64,000 bases of DNA from positions 310,001 through 374,000 of the forward strand of contig OZ245869.1 of NCBI GenBank assembly GCA_965229355.1. The letters are read 5' to 3'. The notes under the pieces are model-generated. The model was not told the origin of the DNA. It saw only the letters and a list, made by a program, of their open reading frames with translations, and made no database searches. Below, piece by piece: positions 1 through 8,213 of the stretch. This DNA is from GCA-2737725 sp965229355 (lineage in GTDB: Bacteria; Pseudomonadota; Alphaproteobacteria; Rhodospirillales; Rhodospirillaceae). How positions within the stretch are numbered: the stretch's first letter is position 1; each line of letters starts with the position of its first letter. Position numbers and translations under genes: made by a program.

Positions 1-1049
1 TCATACGGCATGCGGCGGAACCCGCCGCGTCCGTCTAAGAAGTCATTGATAATGGCGTTCACCGCACCGGGCGTATCGGACACCAGATTAGGTTCGGCAA
101 CATCGGACTCCCAATTGTCATTGGACGTCTGGGATGTGCTCGACGCAACGATACGTAGCGTTGGCGCCACACCATCTTCTTTCTGCACATACGCACCGCC
201 GTCAGGCCCAGCCAAACGCACGATGAAGCTGGCAGCATTCGCCCCCAGCTTGATCTTGTCGTGAATGCTGTTGAGCGCTGTCAGAATCTCAACGTCGATG
301 CCTGTGACCCCTGCCGGGGTGCCATCAGGGCCCATCACTGGCATCGCTGCGGTGAGCAGCAAACGGCGTGTGGCAGCATCCCACAACGGCGGCGTCCAAA
401 TCAGGTCGCCTTTGGCCATAGCGAGTTTGTACCAGGAGCGCTGACGGGGATCGTAGCTTTCAGGATATCCGCCGTGGCCTGGAAACGAGGCGTGCAGGCC
501 GCTTGCAAGTGCGGTGTATTGCCAGAAAAACAGGCCAGGGTTCCCGGCATTCAGTTTCGCGTAAACGCTATCCATCGAGGCCAGCTTGGCCGTCTCAGTT
601 GGATCGACCTCAACCCCGCGTGGTACCAAGAACGACTGATGCTTGGTTGAGATCGGCAAGACAGCAACAACACGGTCGCCTGTGACAACCGTGCGGTCCA
701 GCGACATCGCGGTGCCTGGTGGCCAGGTTTTGCCGTCATCGAACGCCGTGTGCATATAAATTGGGCCGGGTTCAGCAGGCGCTTCAGCCCACAAGCGGCG
801 CTCAACCTCGGTGGCCTGCAGACGCAAGGCCAACTCGACCAGACGCTGCTGGGCCGCCAGCACGTCCGAGCTGTAGTCGACCACGCGGCTGAGTTGCACC
901 TCGATATCGCCAATCGTCGCCAATCGGCCTTGGGCAATGATGGTGGTGCCTAAGGCCTCGGTGGCGCGTTGACTGCGCCACGTCAGGGCGATCAGGGGCA
1001 CAACGGCAATAACAATCAGCAGCAGGAACAGTTTGCTTTGAATACGCAT
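1..1049 (-). CDS. Membrane sensor protein with extracytoplasmic dCache domain (C-terminus outside window)
   Basis: The reading frame is open from an ATG at 1049 to the window edge, so only about 349 N-terminal residues are visible. It begins with a short basic stretch and one membrane segment (about residues 7-24). A long extracytoplasmic region follows, with the dCache signature YDPRQRSWY near residue 200, then WTPPLWD and a VTGIDVEI strand. This layout is known from chemoreceptors, histidine kinases, cyclases and RsbU-type phosphatases that sense small ligands. The output domain lies outside the window, so the kind of signalling cannot be told. It follows the EAL-like gene on the same strand but is separated from it by a terminator, so it is probably its own transcription unit. 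Confidence 0.75.
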   Translation of the reverse strand, partial: MRIQSKLFLLLIVIAVVPLIALTWRSQRATEALGTTIIAQGRLATIGDIEVQLSRVVDYSSDVLAAQQRLVELALRLQATEVERRLWAEAPAEPGPIYMHTAFDDGKTWPPGTAMSLDRTVVTGDRVVAVLPISTKHQSFLVPRGVEVDPTETAKLASMDSVYAKLNAGNPGLFFWQYTALASGLHASFPGHGGYPESYDPRQRSWYKLAMAKGDLIWTPPLWDAATRRLLLTAAMPVMGPDGTPAGVTGIDVEILTALNSIHDKIKLGANAASFIVRLAGPDGGAYVQKEDGVAPTLRIVASSTSQTSNDNWESDVAEPNLVSDTPGAVNAIINDFLDGRGGFRRMPY

Positions 1050-1074
1050 GCCTGCAGTTAAATCGTGAATTGAG

Positions 1075-1103
1075 GGAAAAATAAAGGCGGCTTACGCCGC
1101 CTT
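1075..1103 (-). terminator. Rho-independent terminator after the EAL-like gene
   Basis: The stem AAGGCGGC / GCCGCCTT (8 bp) has a 4-nt loop. Read on the minus strand it is followed by TATTTTTCCC. It lies about 40 nt past the stop of the minus-strand EAL-like gene and just before the dCache gene start. Confidence 0.8.
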
Positions 1104-1144
1104 AATGTCTGATTGTCCTAGGATGGGGGTTCCGGAACAGGGTT

Positions 1145-2377
1145 CTAGCCCGAGGTCAGCTTGATCAATTCGTCGACGTGGAAGCCCTGGTAGACGTTAA
1201 TTCCCATACTCGCCCCGATGTCGAAGGCGCGCTCTGAATCCACGCGGATCATCAACGGCGTGACATTGCATTCGATCATGTACTTAATCGCTTTAGCCCG
1301 ATCGCGCAGGATTTCTTCGGCCCCCGTACGCCAGTGAATCTTGGCATAGGTGGCACCGATATATTCCAAATCCACCAAGCCCACGGTTTGCGGGAAGATT
1401 TGGTCCACCGCAATAGAAGCCCCTTTGGATTTGATCAGCCCGCGTGCGACTTGAAACTCGTCGAAGTTTTCGACGATGTTGGCCTGACGAAATTCAAACA
1501 CGATTTTTTGCAGCTTATTTTCCGGCGTATCTTCAATGAAGTTTTCAAACGCCTCGGTAAATACGCTTTCAACGTTCAAGTTCATCGAGCAGCGGCCATC
1601 AACCGTTGGCATCTTGTTGAACGATTGCAGCATGATTTGATCAAGCACCAGTGTGAACTCGTGAAACACGCGGCCTGACCCGCGCATCTCCACATCCACA
1701 AACAGCGGTTTGCGGATCAAATCCATGCTGATGTAGTACTCGGTCATCATCGTTTCGAGATTGGCCGAGCCATTCTTAATCACAGCATCCTGGCTGCGCA
1801 CAAAAGCTTTCACAAACTTTTCAGTGCCGAACTTCTGATAGGCCATCAGAACTTTTTGAATATCGGCATTCGTTAGAACGCGCAGCTTACGGTCGCCCGC
1901 TTCGCCCGCATCTGTCGTGCGCTGAACCATTTCAGCAAACTTCGCCACACGATCAGCAGCGGAACGATAGTTGTGCGCAAGGTCATAGCTTAAGACCAAG
2001 CGGCTTTGATCAATGGTGCCGAAAGAACCAGGGAAATTGCGCTCAATTGTGCGCAGCATTTCCACCTTCAAATCCCGCACCATGCTGATAAGCGCTGACT
2101 CGCTCAGCTTGCCCAGCAGCGCCATATCGCATTGACTGACCTGATAGATCGCGCAGCCGCGCTTTTCGCCCAACGCGCCAACGCCCTCAAGCAATTGGTC
2201 GACCAGCGCAGGCGTGCGTTTGGTTTCCGGCAGCGCGCTCGACACGCTGACGACGATTAAATTGACGCCGCCTTCAGGAGCATGGCGCCACTTGCCCATA
2301 TCCTGGACAAGGGCTCGCAAATCTTGCGGTTTTTGCCCCCGTTCGCCCGGCGCCCGTACGTGGGCTGCTTCAGACAT
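1145..2377 (-). CDS. Degenerate EAL-domain protein
   Basis: A 410-residue soluble protein. The C-terminal half (about 220-405) follows the pattern of an EAL domain: MNLNVES near 262, IVFEF near 290, SIAVDQIF near 320, YAKIHW near 345 and INVYQGF near 398. Catalytic positions are altered: the DDFG motif reads VDQIF and the KID motif reads KIH. Cyclic-di-GMP hydrolysis is therefore unlikely, and binding or a protein-interaction role is more plausible. The N-terminal 200 residues match no family I recognise. The gene ends at a strong terminator. The upstream neighbour is divergent across about 260 bp that holds promoters but no recognisable operator. Confidence 0.65.
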   Translation of the reverse strand: MSEAAHVRAPGERGQKPQDLRALVQDMGKWRHAPEGGVNLIVVSVSSALPETKRTPALVDQLLEGVGALGEKRGCAIYQVSQCDMALLGKLSESALISMVRDLKVEMLRTIERNFPGSFGTIDQSRLVLSYDLAHNYRSAADRVAKFAEMVQRTTDAGEAGDRKLRVLTNADIQKVLMAYQKFGTEKFVKAFVRSQDAVIKNGSANLETMMTEYYISMDLIRKPLFVDVEMRGSGRVFHEFTLVLDQIMLQSFNKMPTVDGRCSMNLNVESVFTEAFENFIEDTPENKLQKIVFEFRQANIVENFDEFQVARGLIKSKGASIAVDQIFPQTVGLVDLEYIGATYAKIHWRTGAEEILRDRAKAIKYMIECNVTPLMIRVDSERAFDIGASMGINVYQGFHVDELIKLTSG

Positions 2378-2640
2378 AACGCTCTTTCAGTCCCCTGGGT
2401 TTATAGCCCTGGATTTTATCGGCACGGTTTTCCGCGCACTTTGTGAACCCCATCCGTGGGACATCAGTGCCCCAGAGGAGGAAATTATCTTTATTCATCA
2501 TGCGCGGTCAAATCTATCCTCTCAAACGGGCACAGATGCTATTGATTTTACGATAGAAAATAGTTTTGCCCCGAAGCAATAATGACAATCCGGAGTCTTG
2601 TTAAACCGTGTTAACCGTCACACACGCAGGAAGGCCCTTT

Positions 2641-3375
2641 ATGATGCGCGTCTTATCCGCAGTTCTCCTCAGTTTTCTGGCATCGCTGTATGCATTCGGC
2701 GCACACGCGCAGACCAAAACGCCCAAAGATGGCGACATCCTTGTTTTTGGTGCGACAGGCCAGTTGGGCTCTGATGTGGTGCAAACGTTGGTGAAGGCTG
2801 GCAAGCCAGTCACCGTATTTGTGCGCCCAAATTCGGATTTAAAGAGAATCGCCGACCTAAACATAGCAAGCGTTCAGGGTGACGTGCTGAAAGACGAAGA
2901 CCTCGCGAAGGTTTTCAAAGGCACAAAATTCTCAGTGGTGATTGATACGTTAGCACGCGGTTCAGCGGGCCCAGAATTTTATGATGTGAGTGAGCGGCTG
3001 ATTTCAAAGTGGGCGAAAGACACAGGCGTTACGCAAGTGATCTTGCATAGCTCGGTCGGCGCAGGGAAAAGCAAAGCGATCTATCCAGCGCAAATGTGGG
3101 ACCGGATGAAAGACACGTTGCTGGCAAAAGAAGCTGGCGAAAATCACCTGATCGCGAGCGGTGTGAAATACACCATCATCCGCAACGCGTATCTACCGCC
3201 GTACGGCACGCCCGCGACGGGCAAAGCAAAATTGTATGAAGATGAAACCAAGTTTGGCGGCGTGACACGCGCTGACCTGGCAGAATTAACGCTGGGTTGC
3301 GTGAACAACCCAGCGTGCTTCAACAAGATCTATCATGCTGTGGACGATACGGTGCAGCGCCCACAGCCTAGATAA
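2641..3375 (+). CDS. Exported NAD(P)-binding Rossmann (NmrA/SDR-like) protein
   Basis: The ATG at 2641 is preceded by AGGAAGG, and an N-terminal signal peptide ends near AHAQ (about residue 24). The mature part starts with the strand DILVFGATGQLGSDVV, a GxxGxxG dinucleotide-binding motif. It continues with KAGKPVTVFVRP and GDVLKDEDLAKVF, typical of atypical SDR/NmrA proteins that bind NAD(P) and act as oxidoreductases or redox sensors. A signal peptide on a nucleotide-binding protein is unusual, because periplasmic NAD(P) is scarce unless the protein travels folded via Tat. No twin-arginine is visible. The frame opens upstream at 2608, but that start has no ribosome site. Substrate unknown. 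Confidence 0.7.
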   Translation: MMRVLSAVLLSFLASLYAFGAHAQTKTPKDGDILVFGATGQLGSDVVQTLVKAGKPVTVFVRPNSDLKRIADLNIASVQGDVLKDEDLAKVFKGTKFSVVIDTLARGSAGPEFYDVSERLISKWAKDTGVTQVILHSSVGAGKSKAIYPAQMWDRMKDTLLAKEAGENHLIASGVKYTIIRNAYLPPYGTPATGKAKLYEDETKFGGVTRADLAELTLGCVNNPACFNKIYHAVDDTVQRPQPR

Positions 3376-3379
3376 GGAA

Positions 3380-4630
3380 TTACGGCGCAGGTGCTGCTGC
3401 GACGGGCTCGTCCTTGGCAATCACGCCACGGATGAGCGCGTTGGGGATGATCGCATCATCCCACAAGAAGTTGCCGGTGTTTAAATCGATGCCACCTTTG
3501 CCGGTGCGCACGATCACCATGTCTTTCGACGGGATTACGTACACGCGCTGACCTCCTGCACCATCGAAGTAGATAATGCCGGGTGCTGCAAATGCTTCGC
3601 TGTGCGGCACGCCCGACGGCACGCCCTTACCATAGCCGCGCAATGGCTCGTACGTCGTGCCGAGCCAAGTTTGGAATCCGTAGTTCGGGTTCGTGGCTGA
3701 CGGCGTGGTGACTTGGTGCATCCAATCTTCCGAGACCACTTGCGTGTCACCGACTTTACCTTTGTGAAGGTGCAACAAACCAACGCGCACCCAATCTTCA
3801 GCTGAGGCTTGGAGGCAGCAGTACGTGCGCGCTAAGCCGCCTTCGTGATCGAGAAACACATAGGCATCGCGGGTGCCTAACTTGCTCCATAAGCTGTCCG
3901 ACAAATACTGCGCATAGCGCTTGCCCGTCGTGCGTTCGACCAAGATTGAAAGCATCTGCGGATTAAAGTTGTTGTAGGCAAAAACCTTGCCCGGTTCTTC
4001 GTCAGCCCCCATCGACAACGTAAGGTCTTTGATCTCGGTGCCGAGGTTCAAGCGTAGGAATACGCCATTGGGGCTAGGTGAGAACGGCGCACGGTGAAGC
4101 CCGCTGGCCATCGTCAACACATGACGAATGGTGATGTTCTTGCGCGCATCGCCTGCCCATTCGGTGACGTAATTGGCCAACGGATCATCAATGGATTTCA
4201 CGTATCCATCCGCAATCAATTGCCCCACCACCAGCGCAATGACTGACTTGTGCATCGAGGCGGGGTCTGTGCGGTCTTCGGGTTTGAAATCCGAACGATA
4301 GTATTCGTACTGCACTTTGCCGCCTTGCCAGACGACCAGTGCTAACGAGTCCATCTTTTGTGCGTAATCGAGCGCACCCTTCCAGCCTTCAGGTGTGATG
4401 GTCTTCTCGCCATCAACCGCGCGGGGCAATGAGGGTGCTGGATTTCCTTTCACCACTTCAAGCGGCGCATAGAAATCCACGTCTTTAACGTTGTCGATAA
4501 ACGGGAGGCGGAAGAGGCGCCCGTAGTACACCGGCTCAGAGGCGTACAGACCTGCAAGGCCAATCACGATCAGCGCGAGCAAGCCCAAGAAGGCTTTGCC
4601 GATAAACTTCAGAACACGCATCTTCCCCAT
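3380..4630 (-). CDS. Membrane-anchored serine hydrolase of the beta-lactamase (class C/PBP-like) family
   Basis: A 416-residue protein with one N-terminal membrane anchor (about residues 8-28) and an outer-facing serine hydrolase domain. It has the SxxK motif as SMHK near residue 126, the second motif YNN (AYNNFN), and a late GAGGQ stretch in the place of the third motif. The family includes esterases, D-aminopeptidases and 6-aminohexanoate-dimer hydrolase-like enzymes, and 6-aminohexanoate-type proteins often carry this layout. A true beta-lactamase role is not indicated. It lies 23 nt downstream of the SDR gene on the same strand and may be cotranscribed with it. An internal ATG at 4621 is an alternative start. 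Confidence 0.8.
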   Translation of the reverse strand: MGKMRVLKFIGKAFLGLLALIVIGLAGLYASEPVYYGRLFRLPFIDNVKDVDFYAPLEVVKGNPAPSLPRAVDGEKTITPEGWKGALDYAQKMDSLALVVWQGGKVQYEYYRSDFKPEDRTDPASMHKSVIALVVGQLIADGYVKSIDDPLANYVTEWAGDARKNITIRHVLTMASGLHRAPFSPSPNGVFLRLNLGTEIKDLTLSMGADEEPGKVFAYNNFNPQMLSILVERTTGKRYAQYLSDSLWSKLGTRDAYVFLDHEGGLARTYCCLQASAEDWVRVGLLHLHKGKVGDTQVVSEDWMHQVTTPSATNPNYGFQTWLGTTYEPLRGYGKGVPSGVPHSEAFAAPGIIYFDGAGGQRVYVIPSKDMVIVRTGKGGIDLNTGNFLWDDAIIPNALIRGVIAKDEPVAAAPAP

Positions 4631-4653
4631 CCCATCCTATTTATGTGTTGCCG

Positions 4654-5370
4654 TTACCACGGCAACGTTGAGCCGTCGTACACCATGAACTTGCCGGCAT
4701 CGGCAGGCTTCAGATTTTCGATCACGTTTTTGATGCCGCCCACTGACGTATCCACATCGATATCAGCTGTCGGTCCGCCCATGTCGGTGCGCACCCAACC
4801 CGGATGGATTGGAATGGCGGTGATGCCACGCGGTGCCAAATCAATTGCCATCGACTTCATCACCGCGTTCACAGCTGCTTTTGACGCGCGGTACGGATAC
4901 ATGTGGCCCATGTCGTTCCCGGCAATCGAGCCAATCACACTAGAGAGCGTTACGATTTTCTTTTGGGTGCTGGCTTCAACGTTGCTGACGAACGCTTCGG
5001 CCACTTTCATCGGGCCCATCACGTTGATGCGATAAATCTTGTCCCAATCAGCGTAGTTCGATTCACCGAATGACTGTAAGCCGCCCGGCTCAGATACGAT
5101 CTTCGGACCATAGTAACCCGCAACGTTCAACAGCACGTCGATGGGCTGGCCTTTCAAGTCTTTAGCCAAGGCATCAACAGAGGCATGGTTTTCGACATCG
5201 AGTTTGTGAACCGTCACTTTGCCACCTGACTTGGCAGCCAGATCGTTCAAGTCTTTCGCGGCACCCGGGTCGCGGGTGCAGGCAAATACGCGCCAACCGT
5301 CTTTGGCATACAGTTGTAACAAGCCCCAGCCGAGGCCGCGGTTCGCGCCGGTAATTAAAACGCTTGGCAT
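4654..5370 (-). CDS. Short-chain dehydrogenase/reductase (classical SDR)
   Basis: The 238 residues are the usual SDR length. The cofactor site TGANRGLG is at residues 6-13, NVAG is near 83, and the catalytic tyrosine and lysine are in YRASK near 157-161, preceded by a serine-containing strand (TLSSVIGSI). The protein is cytoplasmic, NAD(P)H-dependent and of unknown substrate. The start at 5370 has GAGGATC about 8 nt upstream. The gene precedes the beta-lactamase-fold hydrolase on the same strand and is divergent from the SCP2 gene across about 100 bp. Confidence 0.85.
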   Translation of the reverse strand: MPSVLITGANRGLGWGLLQLYAKDGWRVFACTRDPGAAKDLNDLAAKSGGKVTVHKLDVENHASVDALAKDLKGQPIDVLLNVAGYYGPKIVSEPGGLQSFGESNYADWDKIYRINVMGPMKVAEAFVSNVEASTQKKIVTLSSVIGSIAGNDMGHMYPYRASKAAVNAVMKSMAIDLAPRGITAIPIHPGWVRTDMGGPTADIDVDTSVGGIKNVIENLKPADAGKFMVYDGSTLPW

Positions 5371-5473
5371 TGTGGATGATCCTCTATGAATATGGTGCTG
5401 GTTTTGGGACGCAAGGTATAAGATCGCAACCTATTCCTAGAACCAGTCCGCTGTGAAGATGGGAGCTTACACG

Positions 5474-5782
5474 ATGTCGATCGATGAAATCGTCGCCGAG
5501 ATGCAAAAGCAGGCCGATAAGTTGAAAGAGTTGCATCACACCGTGCTGTTCGACCTCGGCGATGATGGCAAAGTTCTCTTGGATGCCACAACACCCGAAG
5601 TAAAGATCGTTCCCAATCCTGACAGCGACGACGCCGAGACAACCTTGGTGCTTTCAGCCGAGAACATGGTGAAACTAATGAACGGTGACCTGAACCCGAT
5701 GGTCGCCTTCACCATGGGTCGCTTGAAAGTGTTCGGTTCAAAAGGCATCGCCTTAAAACTCTCGAGTCTGCTCGATCAGTAA
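5474..5782 (+). CDS. SCP2-type sterol/lipid carrier domain protein
   Basis: The 102 residues form a single SCP2-like domain: amphipathic first helix, LFDLGDDGKVLLDATTPEV strands, a TLVLSAENMVKLMNGDLNPMVAFTMGRLKVFG core and a C-terminal helix. FMGRLKVxG-type stretches are characteristic of SCP2 proteins, which bind fatty acyl chains or sterols in a hydrophobic tunnel. The start at ATG 5474 is set by GGAG at 5462-5465. The frame can also be read from a GTG at 5453. The protein is likely cytosolic. It lies before the fatty-acid oxidation operon, which fits handling of acyl substrates, but an intervening palindrome and promoter region suggest separate transcription. Confidence 0.8.
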   Translation: MSIDEIVAEMQKQADKLKELHHTVLFDLGDDGKVLLDATTPEVKIVPNPDSDDAETTLVLSAENMVKLMNGDLNPMVAFTMGRLKVFGSKGIALKLSSLLDQ

Positions 5783-5928
5783 CAAAACCGAGTCGGCGTT
5801 AGGGCGTAAAATATGTGCGCTGCACGCGCACACGTCAGCGTTGAGCGTTGTTCAAATGCCATTCCAGCGCCCCTGTTAAGCTATTGAATTTTATACATTT
5901 TTTATCCTTAAGTTAAATGCCCCAAACG

Positions 5929-5946
5929 AGTGACGTTAACGTCACT
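5929..5946. promoter_or_regulatory. 18-bp perfect palindrome, probable operator of the fatty-acid oxidation operon
   Basis: AGTGACGTTAACGTCACT reads the same on both strands and lies 90 nt before fadD. A second, looser inverted repeat, CTTACG-N8-CGTAAG, follows at 5966-5985. The ACGTTAACGT core resembles sites I recall for LiuR-type MerR regulators of acyl-CoA and branched-chain amino acid catabolism. The second gene of the operon encodes a MerR-family protein, so autoregulation of the operon is likely. Confidence 0.65.
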
Positions 5947-6036
5947 GTATGACATTGCACTTTCACTTACGGCTACTAACGTAAGGACAAAGGAGCGGGC
6001 TGCCTCTACGTCAAAACAAAGCCCGCCGGGGACCCA

Positions 6037-7737
6037 ATGAACGTACCGGATTATCCTTGGCTCAAAAAATACCCGTCGTTTGCCGATTGGCATGCGCCGA
6101 TACCGGCTCTGCCCGCGTACACGGGCTTTCTAAATGCCGTTAAACAGTACCCAGAGAAGCTGTGCCTTGAGTTCCTCGGCAATTGGTGGAGCTACGAGGA
6201 AGTCGGCAACATGGCCAAGCGTGCGGCCAAAGGCTTGCAAGATCTTGGCGTAAAAAAGGGCACGCGCGTCGCGTTGATGCTGCCGAACACCCACTATTAT
6301 GTTGTGGCTTACATGGGCACGCTGCTCGCCGGCGGTACGGTCGTCAACGTCAACCCGCTGTATGCCGAGCGTGAACTGGAACACATGGTGAAAGACTCCG
6401 GCGCGGAAGTGCTGGTGACCATGGACCTCGAGCAGATGTATCCCAAAGCGCGCAAGATGCTGGATACCACCAGTCTGAAAACGCTGATCGTCTGCTCAAT
6501 GACAGAAGCGCTGCCGATGGCCAAGGGCGCGCTGTTTGCGATTTTCAAACGCAAAACACTTGCCGATGTTCATGAAGACCCCAAGCAAATGTGGTTCAGT
6601 GATCTGTTGAAAAATCGCGGCGATTTTCAGCAGCCTGCCATTAACCCCACCGAAGACGTGGCTGTATTGCAATACACCGGCGGCACGACCGGCATTCCGA
6701 AAGCTGCGATGCTGACCCATGCCAACGTCACCGCCAACACCAATCAGGTGGCGCGTTGGAAGGCTGACATTGATTACGGCAACGAGCGCATGCTGGCAGC
6801 GTTGCCGTTTTTCCACGTCTTTGCCATGACGGTCGTGATGCTGTGCGCCTTTGAATACGGCGCAACGATTATCATGATGCCGCGCTTTGATTTGAAAGAC
6901 TGCTTAAAGACCATTCACAAGCGCAAACCCACATTCTTCCCGGCGGTGCCCACCATCTTTACCGCGATCAATAACTCGCCCGACGTTGATAAATACGATC
7001 TCACATCCATCAAGCTTTGCATTTCCGGTGGCGCTGCGTTGCCAGTGGAAGTGAAGAAGCACTTTGAGGAATTGACGGGCTGCATTCTGGTTGAAGGCTA
7101 TGGCCTCAGCGAAACATCACCTGTGGTGTGCACAAACCCCACCGTGGGCGAAAACAAAGCTGGTTCTATTGGTTTGCCGATGCCTGGCACAATAGTGGAA
7201 ATTCGCTCGCTTGAGGATGACCGGGTGCTTGGTATTGGCGAGAAAGGCGAGCTTTGTGTTCGCGGCCCCCAGGTGATGAAGGGCTATTGGAACAAGCCCG
7301 AAGAGACAGCCAACGTGTTCAAGAACGGCGTGCTGCACACGGGTGATGTCGCGACGATGGACGAGGAAGGCTACGTGTTCATCGTGGACCGCATCAAAGA
7401 CATGATTAACGCGTCGGGTTACAAAATTTATCCGCGCGTTCTGGAAGAAGCGATCCACCTACATCCGGCGGTCGAAGAAGTGACTGTGATCGGGATTGAT
7501 GATGAGTATCGCGGCCAAGCCCCGAAAGCTTTCATCAAACTCAAAAAAGATATGACCGCGACGGAAGCGGACATTCGCGCATTCCTGAAGGACAAGATTT
7601 CAAAAATTGAGCAACCCGCCGCATATGAATTCCGCGACGAATTGCCGAAAACACTGATCGGCAAGTTGTCAAAGAAGGAATTGCAGCAGGAAGAACATAA
7701 AAAAGAACATCCATCTGACAAAAAGGCTGAGGCATGA
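6037..7737 (+). CDS. fadD: Long-chain fatty acid-CoA ligase
   Basis: A 566-residue ANL-superfamily enzyme that activates long-chain fatty acids with ATP and CoA before beta-oxidation. The ATP loop YTGGTTGIPK is near residue 213, GYGLSETSPVV near 354, TGDVATMDEEGYVFIVDRIKD near 430-455, and the C-terminal catalytic lysine region GKLSKKEL near 550. Length and N-terminus (a PWLKKYP stretch) fit bacterial FadD. It is the first gene of the oxidation operon, and its stop overlaps the MerR gene by 4 nt (ATGA). The good ribosome site AAGGAG at 5990 is 40 nt from the ATG. No start codon is available nearer, so the ATG at 6037 with GGGGA just before it was chosen. Confidence 0.93.
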   Translation: MNVPDYPWLKKYPSFADWHAPIPALPAYTGFLNAVKQYPEKLCLEFLGNWWSYEEVGNMAKRAAKGLQDLGVKKGTRVALMLPNTHYYVVAYMGTLLAGGTVVNVNPLYAERELEHMVKDSGAEVLVTMDLEQMYPKARKMLDTTSLKTLIVCSMTEALPMAKGALFAIFKRKTLADVHEDPKQMWFSDLLKNRGDFQQPAINPTEDVAVLQYTGGTTGIPKAAMLTHANVTANTNQVARWKADIDYGNERMLAALPFFHVFAMTVVMLCAFEYGATIIMMPRFDLKDCLKTIHKRKPTFFPAVPTIFTAINNSPDVDKYDLTSIKLCISGGAALPVEVKKHFEELTGCILVEGYGLSETSPVVCTNPTVGENKAGSIGLPMPGTIVEIRSLEDDRVLGIGEKGELCVRGPQVMKGYWNKPEETANVFKNGVLHTGDVATMDEEGYVFIVDRIKDMINASGYKIYPRVLEEAIHLHPAVEEVTVIGIDDEYRGQAPKAFIKLKKDMTATEADIRAFLKDKISKIEQPAAYEFRDELPKTLIGKLSKKELQQEEHKKEHPSDKKAEA

Positions 7738-8213
7738 CACCAGCCCGCCCCAGCGCCCCAGATCAACGCAACCGGTTCTATTCGACCGCGCAGTTGGCCT
7801 CGGCTGCGGGGGTCACGCCGCGCACAGTGCGATTTTATGAAAGTCGTGGGTTGTTAGATCCGCAGCGTGTGGGTGCAGTGCGTGTCTACACCTATGGCGA
7901 CAAAGCACGACTGCAATTGATTTTACGCGGCAAACGCTTGGGCTTCAGCTTAAACGAGATCGGCGACTATCTTGATCTATATGGCGCTGACCCAGAGCAC
8001 ATGGAGCAACTAAACCACATCGTCAAAAAGAGCCGCCAGCGTATTGCGGAACTGGAAGACAAACTGAAAGACCTGCAGGTCACCTTAAAGGAACTGCGGA
8101 ATATCGAGACTGACGCCTTAACCCGTTTAAAAACCAAGCGCGGCCGCAGCGGCCCCGCACAACGCTTTGCATCCGTCACTGGGGATAAGCACGAAGGGAG
8201 ACTCAAAACATGA
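7734..8213 (+). CDS. MerR-family transcriptional regulator (LiuR-like)
   Basis: A 159-residue protein with an N-terminal winged helix: FYSTAQLASAAGVTPRTVRF forms the helix-turn-helix (about 13-32), followed by YESRGLLDP and the RLQLILRGKRLGFSLNEIGDYL wing and helices. A coiled-coil dimer helix runs from about 90 to 130. There is no C-terminal metal-binding cysteine cluster, so it is not a metal sensor. LiuR-type members sense acyl-CoA-related metabolites. It overlaps fadD and fadA by 4 nt on each side, so it is translated with the operon. Its probable target is the palindrome at 5929-5946. Confidence 0.85.
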   Translation: MTPARPSAPDQRNRFYSTAQLASAAGVTPRTVRFYESRGLLDPQRVGAVRVYTYGDKARLQLILRGKRLGFSLNEIGDYLDLYGADPEHMEQLNHIVKKSRQRIAELEDKLKDLQVTLKELRNIETDALTRLKTKRGRSGPAQRFASVTGDKHEGRLKT

